Shown here in pieces: positions 44,805-51,972 of a stretch of 64,000 nucleotides of DNA. The notes below the pieces were generated by a model. It did no database searches and was not told where the DNA came from. It was given only the letters and a program-made list of their open reading frames with translations. Every line of letters begins with the position of its first letter. The first letter of the stretch is position 1. Origin of the DNA: CAIRDP01 sp037134895 (GTDB lineage: Bacteria > Bacteroidota > Bacteroidia > Bacteroidales > FEN-979); contig JBAXLI010000002.1 in assembly GCA_037134895.1 (NCBI GenBank), positions 120,916-184,915 of the forward strand. Reading direction: 5' to 3'. Made by a program: the position numbers and the translations under genes.

Positions 44805-45782
44805 ATGAAAGCAAAACACTCATTTATCAATTCACTTCCCGCAATCATCCTGTTAATTTTAATGCTGTTTGCATCATGCAATTCAGGCAACGGACCTGCT
44901 TCAACAGATCAACTTAAAGGTAAGATCACAATATCCGGTGCATTTGCTCTTTATCCCCTTACAGTGAAATGGGCCGATGAGTACCATAAGCTGCATCCCG
45001 GCGTTACTGTCAATGTTTCAGCAGGCGGCGCCGGAAAAGGAATGGCTGATGCACTTTCAAAAATGGTCGACCTTGGAATGTACTCCAAGGAGATCAGCCC
45101 TGAGGAAAAAGCTAAGGGAGCATGGATGCTTGCCTGTTCAAAGGATGCAGTTCTTCCTGTCATGAATGCGAACAACCAGTTCGCTGTACTGCTTAACACG
45201 AGAGGAGTGACAAAACAACAGTTTTTCGACATCTTCATATCGGGGAATATCAAGACCTGGGGTCAGCTGATGGCTTCTGCCTCAAAGGAACAGATTGAAG
45301 TGTTTACACGTTCTGATGCATGCGGTGCTGCAGATATGTGGGCGAAATTCATGAACAATAAAAAACAGGAGGACCTTGAAGGAATCGGTGTCAACGGGGA
45401 CCCCGGTGTGGCCGATGCAGTGCGTAAAAATGCCTATGGGATTGGATATAATAACCTTAATTTTGTATTCGATATGCAGTCGCGTAAACCATATAACGGG
45501 CTCGCAGTGATACCGATAGATATTAACGGTAATGGAAAGATCGATAAAGAAGAAGATTTTTACCATAGCCTCGATGAAGTGATGAATGCTATTAATACCG
45601 GGATGTATCCTTCTCCTCCTGCCAGGCAGTTGTATTTTGTTTCTAAAGGGAAACCTGTAAACAAGCTTGTGCTGGATTTTCTTAACTGGATACTCACCGA
45701 CGGACAGAAATACGTAGGTGAAGCTGGCTATGTTGTTCTTAAGCCTGACAGACTGAAAGAAGAATTAACGAAATTGCAGTAA
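44805..45782 (+). CDS. pstS: Phosphate-binding lipoprotein PstS
   Basis: A 325-residue substrate-binding protein of the high-affinity phosphate ABC transporter, first gene of pstSCAB. Lipoprotein signal (LILMLFASCNSG; Cys near residue 25). Phosphate-binding loops are visible as TISGAFALYPLTVKWADEY, SAGGAGKGMADAL and FTRSDACGAADMW, and GIGYNNLNFVFD is a conserved block. Oddity: residues 239-250 (DINGNGKIDKEE) match a 12-position EF-hand calcium loop with Asp1, Asn3, Asn5, Gly6, Ile8 and Glu12. The start is 76 bp after moxR, enough for its own promoter; only a weak TAATTTCG box (44780-44787) is seen. Confidence 0.92.
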   Translation: MKAKHSFINSLPAIILLILMLFASCNSGNGPASTDQLKGKITISGAFALYPLTVKWADEYHKLHPGVTVNVSAGGAGKGMADALSKMVDLGMYSKEISPEEKAKGAWMLACSKDAVLPVMNANNQFAVLLNTRGVTKQQFFDIFISGNIKTWGQLMASASKEQIEVFTRSDACGAADMWAKFMNNKKQEDLEGIGVNGDPGVADAVRKNAYGIGYNNLNFVFDMQSRKPYNGLAVIPIDINGNGKIDKEEDFYHSLDEVMNAINTGMYPSPPARQLYFVSKGKPVNKLVLDFLNWILTDGQKYVGEAGYVVLKPDRLKEELTKLQ

Positions 45783-46673
45783 ATGTATTTACTCAACCGG
45801 CATCAAAGACATGTCGTGAACTACAGCTGGATGCTGGTCAGTTTGCTGCTGGTTGCTTTTCTGCCTTTCCTTCTCTTCAGCGTACTGTATTTCAAATCTT
45901 TCCTTTTGCTGAGGAATTCAGGAATCGGCGACCTGATCTTCTCTTCTTCATGGCATCCATCGAAAGGCGAATTCGGTTTTTATCCTTTTATCATAGGCTC
46001 CATCTGGGTTACTCTCATCGCAATCCTGATCTCGACCCCGATTTGTCTTCTGACTGCGATCAACGTTACACAGTATGCAAAGAAACGCTTCCTCAGGGTT
46101 ATGCATCCTGTGATCGATATCCTTGCAGGCCTTCCAAGCGTTGTTTACGGAGTGTGGGGTATTCTGGTGATAGTACCTTTCATCTCCCGTTACCTTGGCC
46201 CCTGGATGGGAGTAAAGACAATGGGATACAGCATTCTCGCAGGATCGTTTGTGCTGAGTATCATGATAATACCATTCATCCTGAATATCATTATAGAGAT
46301 TTTCAGGACCATTCCTATGGAACTTAAAGAAGCAGCACTTTCGCTGGGGTCTACTAAATGGCAGATGGTAAAGCATGTTTTACTGCGGAAAGCATTGCCC
46401 GGTATCATTGCAGCTGTGGGTTTCGGACTGGCCAGGGCTTTCGGTGAGACAATGGCTGTTTTGATGGTTGTGGGCAATGTGGTAAAAGTCCCTTCAAGTG
46501 TGTTCGATCCGGGTTATACTCTGCCTGCCCTGATCGCTAACAATTACGGTGAGGTTCTGTCTATCCCTCAATATGATTCGGCCCTGATGTTTGCCGCACT
46601 GCTGCTCCTTGTCGTCTCCCTGTTTTTCAACCTTATCATGCATTTTTTCATAGACCGTTATAATAAGTATTAA
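45783..46673 (+). CDS. pstC: Phosphate ABC transporter permease PstC
   Basis: A 296-residue inner-membrane permease starting immediately after the pstS stop. Six hydrophobic segments are visible (for example LLVAFLPFLLFSVLYF, GSIWVTLIAILISTPICLL). The coupling loop that contacts PstB contains FRTIPMELKEAALSLGSTKWQ and KALPGIIAAVGFGLARAFGETMAV, the standard EAA-type motif. PstC pairs with PstA to form the channel. The slightly short length and N-terminus (MYLLNRHQRHVVNYSWM) look complete. Confidence 0.93.
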   Translation: MYLLNRHQRHVVNYSWMLVSLLLVAFLPFLLFSVLYFKSFLLLRNSGIGDLIFSSSWHPSKGEFGFYPFIIGSIWVTLIAILISTPICLLTAINVTQYAKKRFLRVMHPVIDILAGLPSVVYGVWGILVIVPFISRYLGPWMGVKTMGYSILAGSFVLSIMIIPFILNIIIEIFRTIPMELKEAALSLGSTKWQMVKHVLLRKALPGIIAAVGFGLARAFGETMAVLMVVGNVVKVPSSVFDPGYTLPALIANNYGEVLSIPQYDSALMFAALLLLVVSLFFNLIMHFFIDRYNKY

Positions 46674-46674
46674 G

Positions 46675-47532
46675 ATGAAAAAGAGCCTGAAAGTTGAAGA
46701 AACCTTTTTCCGTGTGCTGATGATATTGTCAACAGCCTTTATACTGTTAATTCTAGGTATCATCATTTACAGCGTCTTTGCCAAAGGCATCAAAGCAATC
46801 TCATGGGAGATGCTCACAAGCATCCCTTCGGGAGGATATTATTACGGTAAAGGCGGAGGCATACTTAACGCTATTGTCGGATCAATGGCCCTTGCTTTCG
46901 GAGCTACTATCCTTGCATTTGTAATCGGCCTGCCTGTAGCCCTCTACATTAATGTTTTTCTCCAGGGAAAACGAAAACTTGTCAACCTGATCCGCTTTAT
47001 CCTTGACCTGGTCTGGGGCATTCCCTCTATCGTTTACGGGGCTTTTGGCTTTACACTGATGGTCCTTGTTGGTTTGCAAACCTCCCTTCTGGCAGGTATC
47101 ATTACCGTTACCTTGTTCATTCTTCCTATCATGATCAGGTCTATGGATGAAATCCTCAGGACCGTCCCGGTCGGACTCTCTGAAGCGACATACAGCCTGG
47201 GCAGCAATAAATCGGAACTGGCTTTCAAAATATTTACCCGGCAGTCGGTATCGGGAATCATAACGGCTGTTCTTCTTTCGTTCGGACGGGCGATAGGGGA
47301 TGCGGCTTCGGTGCTGTTCACCGCCGGATATACCGACAATCTACCCAATTCGCTAATGGAACCTGTTGCCACCCTGCCTCTTTCAATATTTTTCCAGCTG
47401 GCTTCCCCCGTTCCCGAGGTCCAGGCAAGAGCTTATGCTTCGGCCCTGGTACTTACCGTTATCATATTGATCGTTAGCTTATTTTCAAGGGGAATAGGAA
47501 AACGATATCATAAAACAAAAATAAATTTCTGA
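46675..47532 (+). CDS. pstA: Phosphate ABC transporter permease PstA
   Basis: A 285-residue permease, one base after the pstC stop. Six membrane segments (MILSTAFILLILGIIIYSVF, IVGSMALAFGATILAFVIGL and others). The EAA-type coupling loop is ILRTVPVGLSEATYSLGSNK, followed by RAIGDAASVLFTAGYTDNLP; the GDAA here replaces the GETAP seen in many PstA proteins. It partners PstC and PstB. Confidence 0.92.
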   Translation: MKKSLKVEETFFRVLMILSTAFILLILGIIIYSVFAKGIKAISWEMLTSIPSGGYYYGKGGGILNAIVGSMALAFGATILAFVIGLPVALYINVFLQGKRKLVNLIRFILDLVWGIPSIVYGAFGFTLMVLVGLQTSLLAGIITVTLFILPIMIRSMDEILRTVPVGLSEATYSLGSNKSELAFKIFTRQSVSGIITAVLLSFGRAIGDAASVLFTAGYTDNLPNSLMEPVATLPLSIFFQLASPVPEVQARAYASALVLTVIILIVSLFSRGIGKRYHKTKINF

Positions 47533-47542
47533 TCTTAGCAGG

Positions 47543-48298
47543 ATGGAGACCGCCATTAAGATAAATAACCTTAATGTCTTTGCAGGCAAAACGCAGATAC
47601 TTAAAAGTATCAACTGCGAGATACCGAAGAACAAGATCACCGTGATCCTCGGGCCCTCGGGCTGCGGCAAGACAACCCTCCTCAAATGCATGAACCGCCT
47701 TACCGATCTCTACCCTGAACTTAAAGTGAGTGGTGAGATACTTATCAATGAAAAAAATATCCTCGACCCTGATGCAGATATCTATAAGCTCAGGCAGTCG
47801 ATGGGACTTCTTTCACAAAGGCCTTATCCCTTGCCGATGACGATCTACAACAACATTGCCTACGCACTTAAGCTCCGGGGTATAAAAGGAAAGCGAAAGC
47901 TGCATTTACTGGTCATGGAATACCTGAGGCAGGCTAACTTGTATGATGAGGTTCGGAAAAGACTGAAAGAACCGGCTTCAAGCCTTTCCATAGGGCAGCA
48001 GCAGAGGCTGTGTCTTGCACGCGGACTTGCAGTAAACCCCGAAATCATCCTGGCCGACGAACCCACATCCGCCCTTGATCCTATTTCAAGCCGTTTTATC
48101 GATGAAAAATTCCAGGAGATCAAGTCGGAATTTACCATTGTGGTGGTAACCCATATTCTCAGGCAAGCCAGGCGCATCGCCGACAATGTGATCTTCATGT
48201 ATCTTGGTGAAGTGGTAGAACAGGGGCCTGCAGCCGATTTCTTTGAGAATCCCCGGGAGGAACAGACGAAGTTTTATCTCGACGGGATGTTCAATTGA
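47543..48298 (+). CDS. pstB: Phosphate ABC transporter ATPase PstB
   Basis: A 251-residue ABC ATPase closing the pst operon, 10 bp after pstA. Walker A is LGPSGCGKTTLLKCMNRL, the Q-loop LLSQRPYPLPMTIYNNIAY, and Walker B IILADEPTSALDP; the H-loop His lies in VVVTHILRQARRIAD. The ABC signature reads LSIGQQQRLCLARGL, so Ile stands in place of the usual second-position Gly (LSGGQ). No phoU follows, which is unusual since PhoU normally closes this operon and reports phosphate status. The next 170 bp hold only repeats. Confidence 0.95.
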   Translation: METAIKINNLNVFAGKTQILKSINCEIPKNKITVILGPSGCGKTTLLKCMNRLTDLYPELKVSGEILINEKNILDPDADIYKLRQSMGLLSQRPYPLPMTIYNNIAYALKLRGIKGKRKLHLLVMEYLRQANLYDEVRKRLKEPASSLSIGQQQRLCLARGLAVNPEIILADEPTSALDPISSRFIDEKFQEIKSEFTIVVVTHILRQARRIADNVIFMYLGEVVEQGPAADFFENPREEQTKFYLDGMFN

Positions 48299-48310
48299 TG
48301 AAAAGGAAGT

Positions 48311-48445
48311 GAATATCGAATATTGAACAAGGAATATCATTCGGCGAAGCCGTAATAAACTCCAATGAAATAAACAATTTCGTGAATAATATCGAATTAT
48401 TTACTCCGTTCAGTGTTCAATATTCAATATTCAATATTCATTCCT
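48311..48445. repeat. Composite intergenic repeat: inverted flanks around copy B
   Basis: A left flank (48311-48337; GAATATCGAATATTGAAC and beyond) and a right flank (48414-48436) are inverted copies, matching at about 17 of 20 bases. The right flank is itself a heptamer array: TTCAATA three times, then TTCATTC (48416-48443). The conserved core (48340-48389) lies between them. It fills the gap between pstB and the 3' end of the radical SAM gene. Confidence 0.6.
48340..48389 (+). repeat. Dispersed intergenic element, copy B (hairpin head)
   Basis: Matches copy A at 6569-6617 at about 43 of 49 positions with one single-base gap. The hairpin head is CGGC-GAA-GCCG. Copy B sits behind an operon (pstSCAB), whereas copy A sits in front of priA, so position relative to genes is not conserved. 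Confidence 0.7.
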
Positions 48446-48452
48446 CCCATTT

Positions 48453-48484
48453 TCACCAACTCACATTTTCACAATTTCACAATT
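48453..48484 (-). repeat. 8-bp-period word array running into the radical SAM gene
   Basis: Octamers on the plus strand: TCACCAAC, TCACATTT, TCACAATT, TCACAATT. The reverse complement resembles the octamer array in front of priA (about 24 of 32 bases agree). The last two words overlap the final codons of the radical SAM gene and supply its C-terminal residues KIVKL, so the array has invaded or grown into the coding end. Confidence 0.55.
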
Positions 48485-49410
48485 TTCTTCCCCTGCCACG
48501 TCCCTCTCTTCTCCAGTTCCTGCTCAATTCTGCGGGCGACCTCATCATACCGTATCAGCCCCCAGTTCTTTGATTCTATGAACCTGGGCGGGACTTCTCC
48601 GGCAAAACGCTCGATTGAGATAGCAGGATTCAGCTCTTCGATAAAGGAAACAATAAAATCGATATAGGATTCAAGGCTGAAGAGGTGAAAATCACCGGGC
48701 TTTTGGTTATATTCCTTCTCCATTGCTGTTCCCCTGATGATCTGTAACTGGTGGAACTTCACATTGTCAAGCGGGAGGCACGAGATGGCCGGTGCATAAG
48801 CCTTCATCATTTCAAGGCTCTCACCAGGCAGCCCGAAAATAAAATGTGCCCCGGTACTGATTCCCAACTCCTTCGTCCGCCTGATCATATCAACTCCCAA
48901 TGCATAGGTGTGGCAGCGGTTAATCCGCAAAAGGGTCTCTTCATAAATAGACTCGATACCATATTCGACCTGGATAAAATTGTTTTTGTTGAGATCAGAG
49001 AGATATTGGAGGATTTCATCGTTAACGCAATCGGGACGGGTGCCAATGACAAGTCCGGTGACACCCGGACAGGAGAGGGCTTCTTCGTACTTTGACTTCA
49101 GAACCTCCACGGGTGCATAAGTATTCGAATACGGCTGGAAGTAAGCCAGGAAACGGTTTGCCCTCCTGTATCTCACCTTGTGGAATTCTATCCCCAGTTC
49201 GATCTGCCTGCTGATGCTTTCAACTTCACGGCAATAGGAAGGGGAGAAAGCATCATTGTCGCAGAAAGTGCATCCTCCAAGTCCCTTGCTGCCATCACGG
49301 TTGGGACATGTAAAACCGGCATTCACAACGACTTTCTGGATGCGGCCGTCGAACTTTTTCCTGAAAAAAGAGGCGCTTGAATTATAACGTTTCCCTTCTG
49401 CGAAATCCAT
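48469..49410 (-). CDS. TIGR01212 (YhcC-like) radical SAM protein
   Basis: A 313-residue protein. The N-terminus RYNSSASFFRKKFDGRIQKV and the cluster motif (Cys in FTCPNRDGSKGLGGCTFCDN, with the wide-spaced first Cys) define the TIGR01212/YhcC family within the Elp3-like radical SAM enzymes. VTGLVIGTRPDCVNDEILQYL and QVEYGIESIYEETLLRINR are conserved core motifs. Its reaction is not well established; tRNA or sulfur-related modification has been suggested for relatives. The start at 49410 lies directly after the T-tract of the upstream terminator. No other Met gives the family N-terminus, so the start is firm. The C-terminal codons are made of repeat words. Confidence 0.87.
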   Translation of the reverse strand: MDFAEGKRYNSSASFFRKKFDGRIQKVVVNAGFTCPNRDGSKGLGGCTFCDNDAFSPSYCREVESISRQIELGIEFHKVRYRRANRFLAYFQPYSNTYAPVEVLKSKYEEALSCPGVTGLVIGTRPDCVNDEILQYLSDLNKNNFIQVEYGIESIYEETLLRINRCHTYALGVDMIRRTKELGISTGAHFIFGLPGESLEMMKAYAPAISCLPLDNVKFHQLQIIRGTAMEKEYNQKPGDFHLFSLESYIDFIVSFIEELNPAISIERFAGEVPPRFIESKNWGLIRYDEVARRIEQELEKRGTWQGKKIVKL

Positions 49411-49442
49411 AAAAAATCCGGCGTGAGCTTAACCACGCCGGA
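49411..49442 (-). terminator. Intrinsic terminator behind the peptide transporter gene
   Basis: On the minus strand a perfect 9-bp stem (TCCGGCGTG and CACGCCGGA; 49442-49434 pairs with 49425-49417) with an 8-base loop is followed by six T (49416-49411). It lies 27 bp after the POT stop at 49469. The T-tract is directly followed by the ATG of the radical SAM gene, so terminator and start are fused. Confidence 0.85.
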
Positions 49443-49450
49443 CAAAGGTA
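49443..49450 (-). promoter_or_regulatory. Candidate -7 element of the radical SAM gene, abutting the terminator
   Basis: On the minus strand this is TACCTTTG, a full match to TAnnTTTG, ending exactly where the 5' arm of the terminator begins. Transcription would start about 6 bases on, inside that arm. No TTTG is found at -33. Confidence 0.45.
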
Positions 49451-49468
49451 CTTAGTTTTTTAATGCAG

Positions 49469-51295
49469 CTATTTTGTTGCCGCCTCCAGGCGTTTCATAA
49501 TGGAAAAGATGAAGAGTGCTGAGAGCAGGCAGCAGATAATAAAAATTGACCAGAGCTGCCAAAGGTCAAGCACGCCCCAGAATTTGCTTCCGATAAACAG
49601 GAACTTGTTGCCGACCGCGGTTGCAAGAAGCCATCCGCCCTGCATCAGGCCCTGGAACCTCGGAGGAGCCACCTTGGATACAAATGAAAGTCCCATGGGG
49701 CTGAGGCAAAGTTCTGCAATGGTAAGGGTAAGGTAACCGCTTATGAGCCAGTAGGGGGCTACCCTGGATGTATCGGGCACGGGATTGTATTTCGTTAGTC
49801 CGGCACTGTCGGTAAATTGCAGGTCGTGTGGTGATATAAGACCTAAGGAAGCTACTAAAACGACCATGAACCCTATCGCCGCAATGATCATCCCTATGCC
49901 GATCTTCTTCGGCGCCGAAGGTTCCATGTTCTTCTTGTTCAGCCAGGCAAACACTCCCATTACAGGGAAGGTAAGCGACACAATAAACAGGGGATTGAAA
50001 GACTGGAACACCTCAGGTGCGATGGGGTTCAGAGCCTTGTAAGTCGAAACGAGATAATAGGTTAATCCGCCGAAAACGAGAAACATAGCGCCACCGATCA
50101 GTTTTTGCGACATTTGCTTCCTGAATACCATTACCAATCCTGCAACGGCACCAATGAAACAAAGTATTGAATTGAGGTTGAAGAATATGTTTGTAAAGGG
50201 AGAAACCTCCTTAACCGTGTAATCGCGTGCAAAGAAAGTCAGGGTCAGGCCATTCTGGTGGAACGACATCCAGAAGAAGATAACAACTACAAAAACCAGC
50301 AGCAGTGAAGTGACTTTGGGCCTTTCTGCCTTGGTCGAGATCTGGAACATGATGGCTACGAATCCGATGAACAAGCCTATCGCGGCTCCCATGGCTGCCG
50401 CATCTTTCACTACATTCCTGAACAGGAAGTAGGAGATTACCGATGTAGTGATCATCAGCCCTCCGCCAAGAAGGAAACTGACGATATTGGCGTTGGCTTT
50501 AGGCCTGGAGGCATCTTCGGTTTTCTTAACCTTATCTACACTGGGGAGAAGCTTGTTGAAAATGATGTAAACCAGGAGTGACAATACCATCGCTCCTGCT
50601 GCAATCCCGAAAGCATAATTGTACCCCCTGGCAAACGCATCGATGTATTTCTGGGCAAAGGCAGCAAGATCTGCAACATGCATTCCGCTCACCTTATCGG
50701 CCAGTTCCTGGAATTTGGCTGTATCCTGCAATGTCCCTTTCTGGAATGCATGACACATGGCAGGCAAACTTCCGTCATGCAGGAATCCCTGTGTTTTAAG
50801 GAACCAGTTACGGATGCCGGTCGCAACAAAGGGGGCAAAGAATGCACCTACGTTGATACCCATGTAAAATATCATGAAAGCTGAATCACGAACCTTTGAA
50901 TACCTGGGATCATCATATAACTGTCCGACCACCGCCTGTAAATTGCCTTTGAACAAACCGTTCCCGAATGCAATTGTGAATAGTCCGGTGAGCGTGAGCG
51001 CCAGTGGATTCCCCGGCATCGCCATGATGACATAACCCGAAAACATCACGATGATACCAGCCAGGATCACGGTTTTGTATTTCCTTGAAACATCGGCCAG
51101 TATCCCGCCTACCAGGGCAAGGGCATAAATGCCGAAATAAAACCAGCTGTAATAATTTCCTGCATCCTCTTCCGATAAGCCATATCTTGCCTGGAGGAAC
51201 AGAACCAGGATTGCCATCATGGTGTAAAAACCGAATCGTTCTCCCATATTTGAGAAAAACGCTACAAACAGACCTTTTGGATGTCCTTTGAACAT
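49469..51295 (-). CDS. POT/PTR2-family proton-coupled peptide transporter
   Basis: A 608-residue polytopic membrane protein. The start at 51295 gives MFKGHPKGLFVAFFSNMGERFGFYTMM, containing the ERFGFY motif of the family (ExxER-like); an earlier in-frame Met at 51358 would be upstream of the predicted transcription start. Further motifs are IALAFGNGLFKGNLQ-like GNGLFKGNLQAVVGQLYDD and FFYMGINVGAFFAPFVA-like YMGINVGAF. The C-terminal half has the POT pattern SPMGLSFVSKVAPPRFQGLMQG. It imports di- and tripeptides with protons. It is longer than many bacterial POTs because of inserted segments between helices. Its promoter is the best in the window. Confidence 0.92.
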   Translation of the reverse strand: MFKGHPKGLFVAFFSNMGERFGFYTMMAILVLFLQARYGLSEEDAGNYYSWFYFGIYALALVGGILADVSRKYKTVILAGIIVMFSGYVIMAMPGNPLALTLTGLFTIAFGNGLFKGNLQAVVGQLYDDPRYSKVRDSAFMIFYMGINVGAFFAPFVATGIRNWFLKTQGFLHDGSLPAMCHAFQKGTLQDTAKFQELADKVSGMHVADLAAFAQKYIDAFARGYNYAFGIAAGAMVLSLLVYIIFNKLLPSVDKVKKTEDASRPKANANIVSFLLGGGLMITTSVISYFLFRNVVKDAAAMGAAIGLFIGFVAIMFQISTKAERPKVTSLLLVFVVVIFFWMSFHQNGLTLTFFARDYTVKEVSPFTNIFFNLNSILCFIGAVAGLVMVFRKQMSQKLIGGAMFLVFGGLTYYLVSTYKALNPIAPEVFQSFNPLFIVSLTFPVMGVFAWLNKKNMEPSAPKKIGIGMIIAAIGFMVVLVASLGLISPHDLQFTDSAGLTKYNPVPDTSRVAPYWLISGYLTLTIAELCLSPMGLSFVSKVAPPRFQGLMQGGWLLATAVGNKFLFIGSKFWGVLDLWQLWSIFIICCLLSALFIFSIMKRLEAATK

Positions 51296-51345
51296 GTTGA
51301 TTGAAGGGTTAATGATTAATACTGAAGATTTTTCGAGTGATTGCA

Positions 51346-51376
51346 CAAAAATAGTCAAATTTACTTTCGTTGCAAA
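51346..51376 (-). promoter_or_regulatory. Bacteroidota-type promoter of the peptide transporter
   Basis: On the minus strand TTTG (51376-51373), a 19-bp spacer and TATTTTTG (51353-51346) match both elements and the spacing exactly. Transcription would start near 51339, giving a leader of about 44 bases to the ATG at 51295. Confidence 0.75.
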
Positions 51377-51389
51377 TCCCTGTTCTTAT

Positions 51390-51405
51390 ATGCAGGTTCC
51401 TGCAT
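51390..51405. promoter_or_regulatory. Palindrome between divergent promoters, candidate operator
   Basis: ATGCAGG-TT-CCTGCAT, a perfect 7-bp inverted repeat around a 2-bp centre. It lies 13 bp upstream of the -33 element of the peptide transporter promoter and 20 bp upstream of the -7 box of the sigma factor gene. The symmetry and site fit a dimeric regulator acting on both genes; it could also be chance. Confidence 0.4.
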
Positions 51406-51425
51406 TTTTCCTGACGGCTTTGTAA

Positions 51426-51433
51426 TAATTTTG
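51426..51433 (+). promoter_or_regulatory. Candidate -7 element of the sigma factor operon
   Basis: TAATTTTG followed by CA, a full match to TAnnTTTG, 23 bp before the ATG at 51457. No clear -33 TTTG at 19-20 bp. The operon may also use its own sigma factor. Confidence 0.4.
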
Positions 51434-51456
51434 CAGCCTTATCGTCTTATTCACGG

Positions 51457-51972
51457 ATGAACCTACAGGACTTTAATAAGAAAGTGTATCCCCTGAGGGA
51501 TAAGATCTTCAGATTCGCCAAACGTATGCTTGGACAAACCGAAGAAGCTGAGGACATGGTGCAGGAGGTTTTTATCAGGTTATGGAAAAACCGTGAAAAG
51601 CTTGATGAATACAGGAGCCTGGAAGCCCTGGCGATGATTACAACGAAGAATCTTTGTCTCGACAAGATCAAAGCCAGGAAATTCCCGGTCGAAAGCTGGA
51701 ACGATCAGCGTCAGTTCATTGAAACAATTCCCTCAGAAACAGCTCCCGACAATTCGGATCTTGTTTTCGGTGTTAAAGTTGCGATGAACTCTCTTCCAGA
51801 GCAGTCGAGAATGGTAGTTCATCTCAGGGACATTGAAGGGTATGAATTTGACCAGATTGCAAGCGTGCTTGGTATGCAGGAGAATGCAGTAAGGGTTGCA
51901 CTATCCAGGGCACGAAAGCGTATCCGTGAAATCATGACAAACAGTAAAATATATGAATACCAGCGAAATTGA
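51457..51972 (+). CDS. ECF-type RNA polymerase sigma factor
   Basis: A 171-residue sigma-70 family protein with only regions 2 and 4. Region 2 (about 10-75) contains FRFAKRMLGQTEEAEDMVQEVFIRLW. Region 4 (about 110-165) contains LPEQSRMVVHLRDIEGYEFD, then QIASVLGMQENAVRVALSRARKRIRE, the promoter -35 recognition helix-turn-helix. The stop overlaps the following anti-sigma-like gene by 20 bp, a standard coupling of sigma and regulator. Divergent from the peptide transporter gene with a palindrome between. The signal it answers is not visible. Confidence 0.93.
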   Translation: MNLQDFNKKVYPLRDKIFRFAKRMLGQTEEAEDMVQEVFIRLWKNREKLDEYRSLEALAMITTKNLCLDKIKARKFPVESWNDQRQFIETIPSETAPDNSDLVFGVKVAMNSLPEQSRMVVHLRDIEGYEFDQIASVLGMQENAVRVALSRARKRIREIMTNSKIYEYQRN

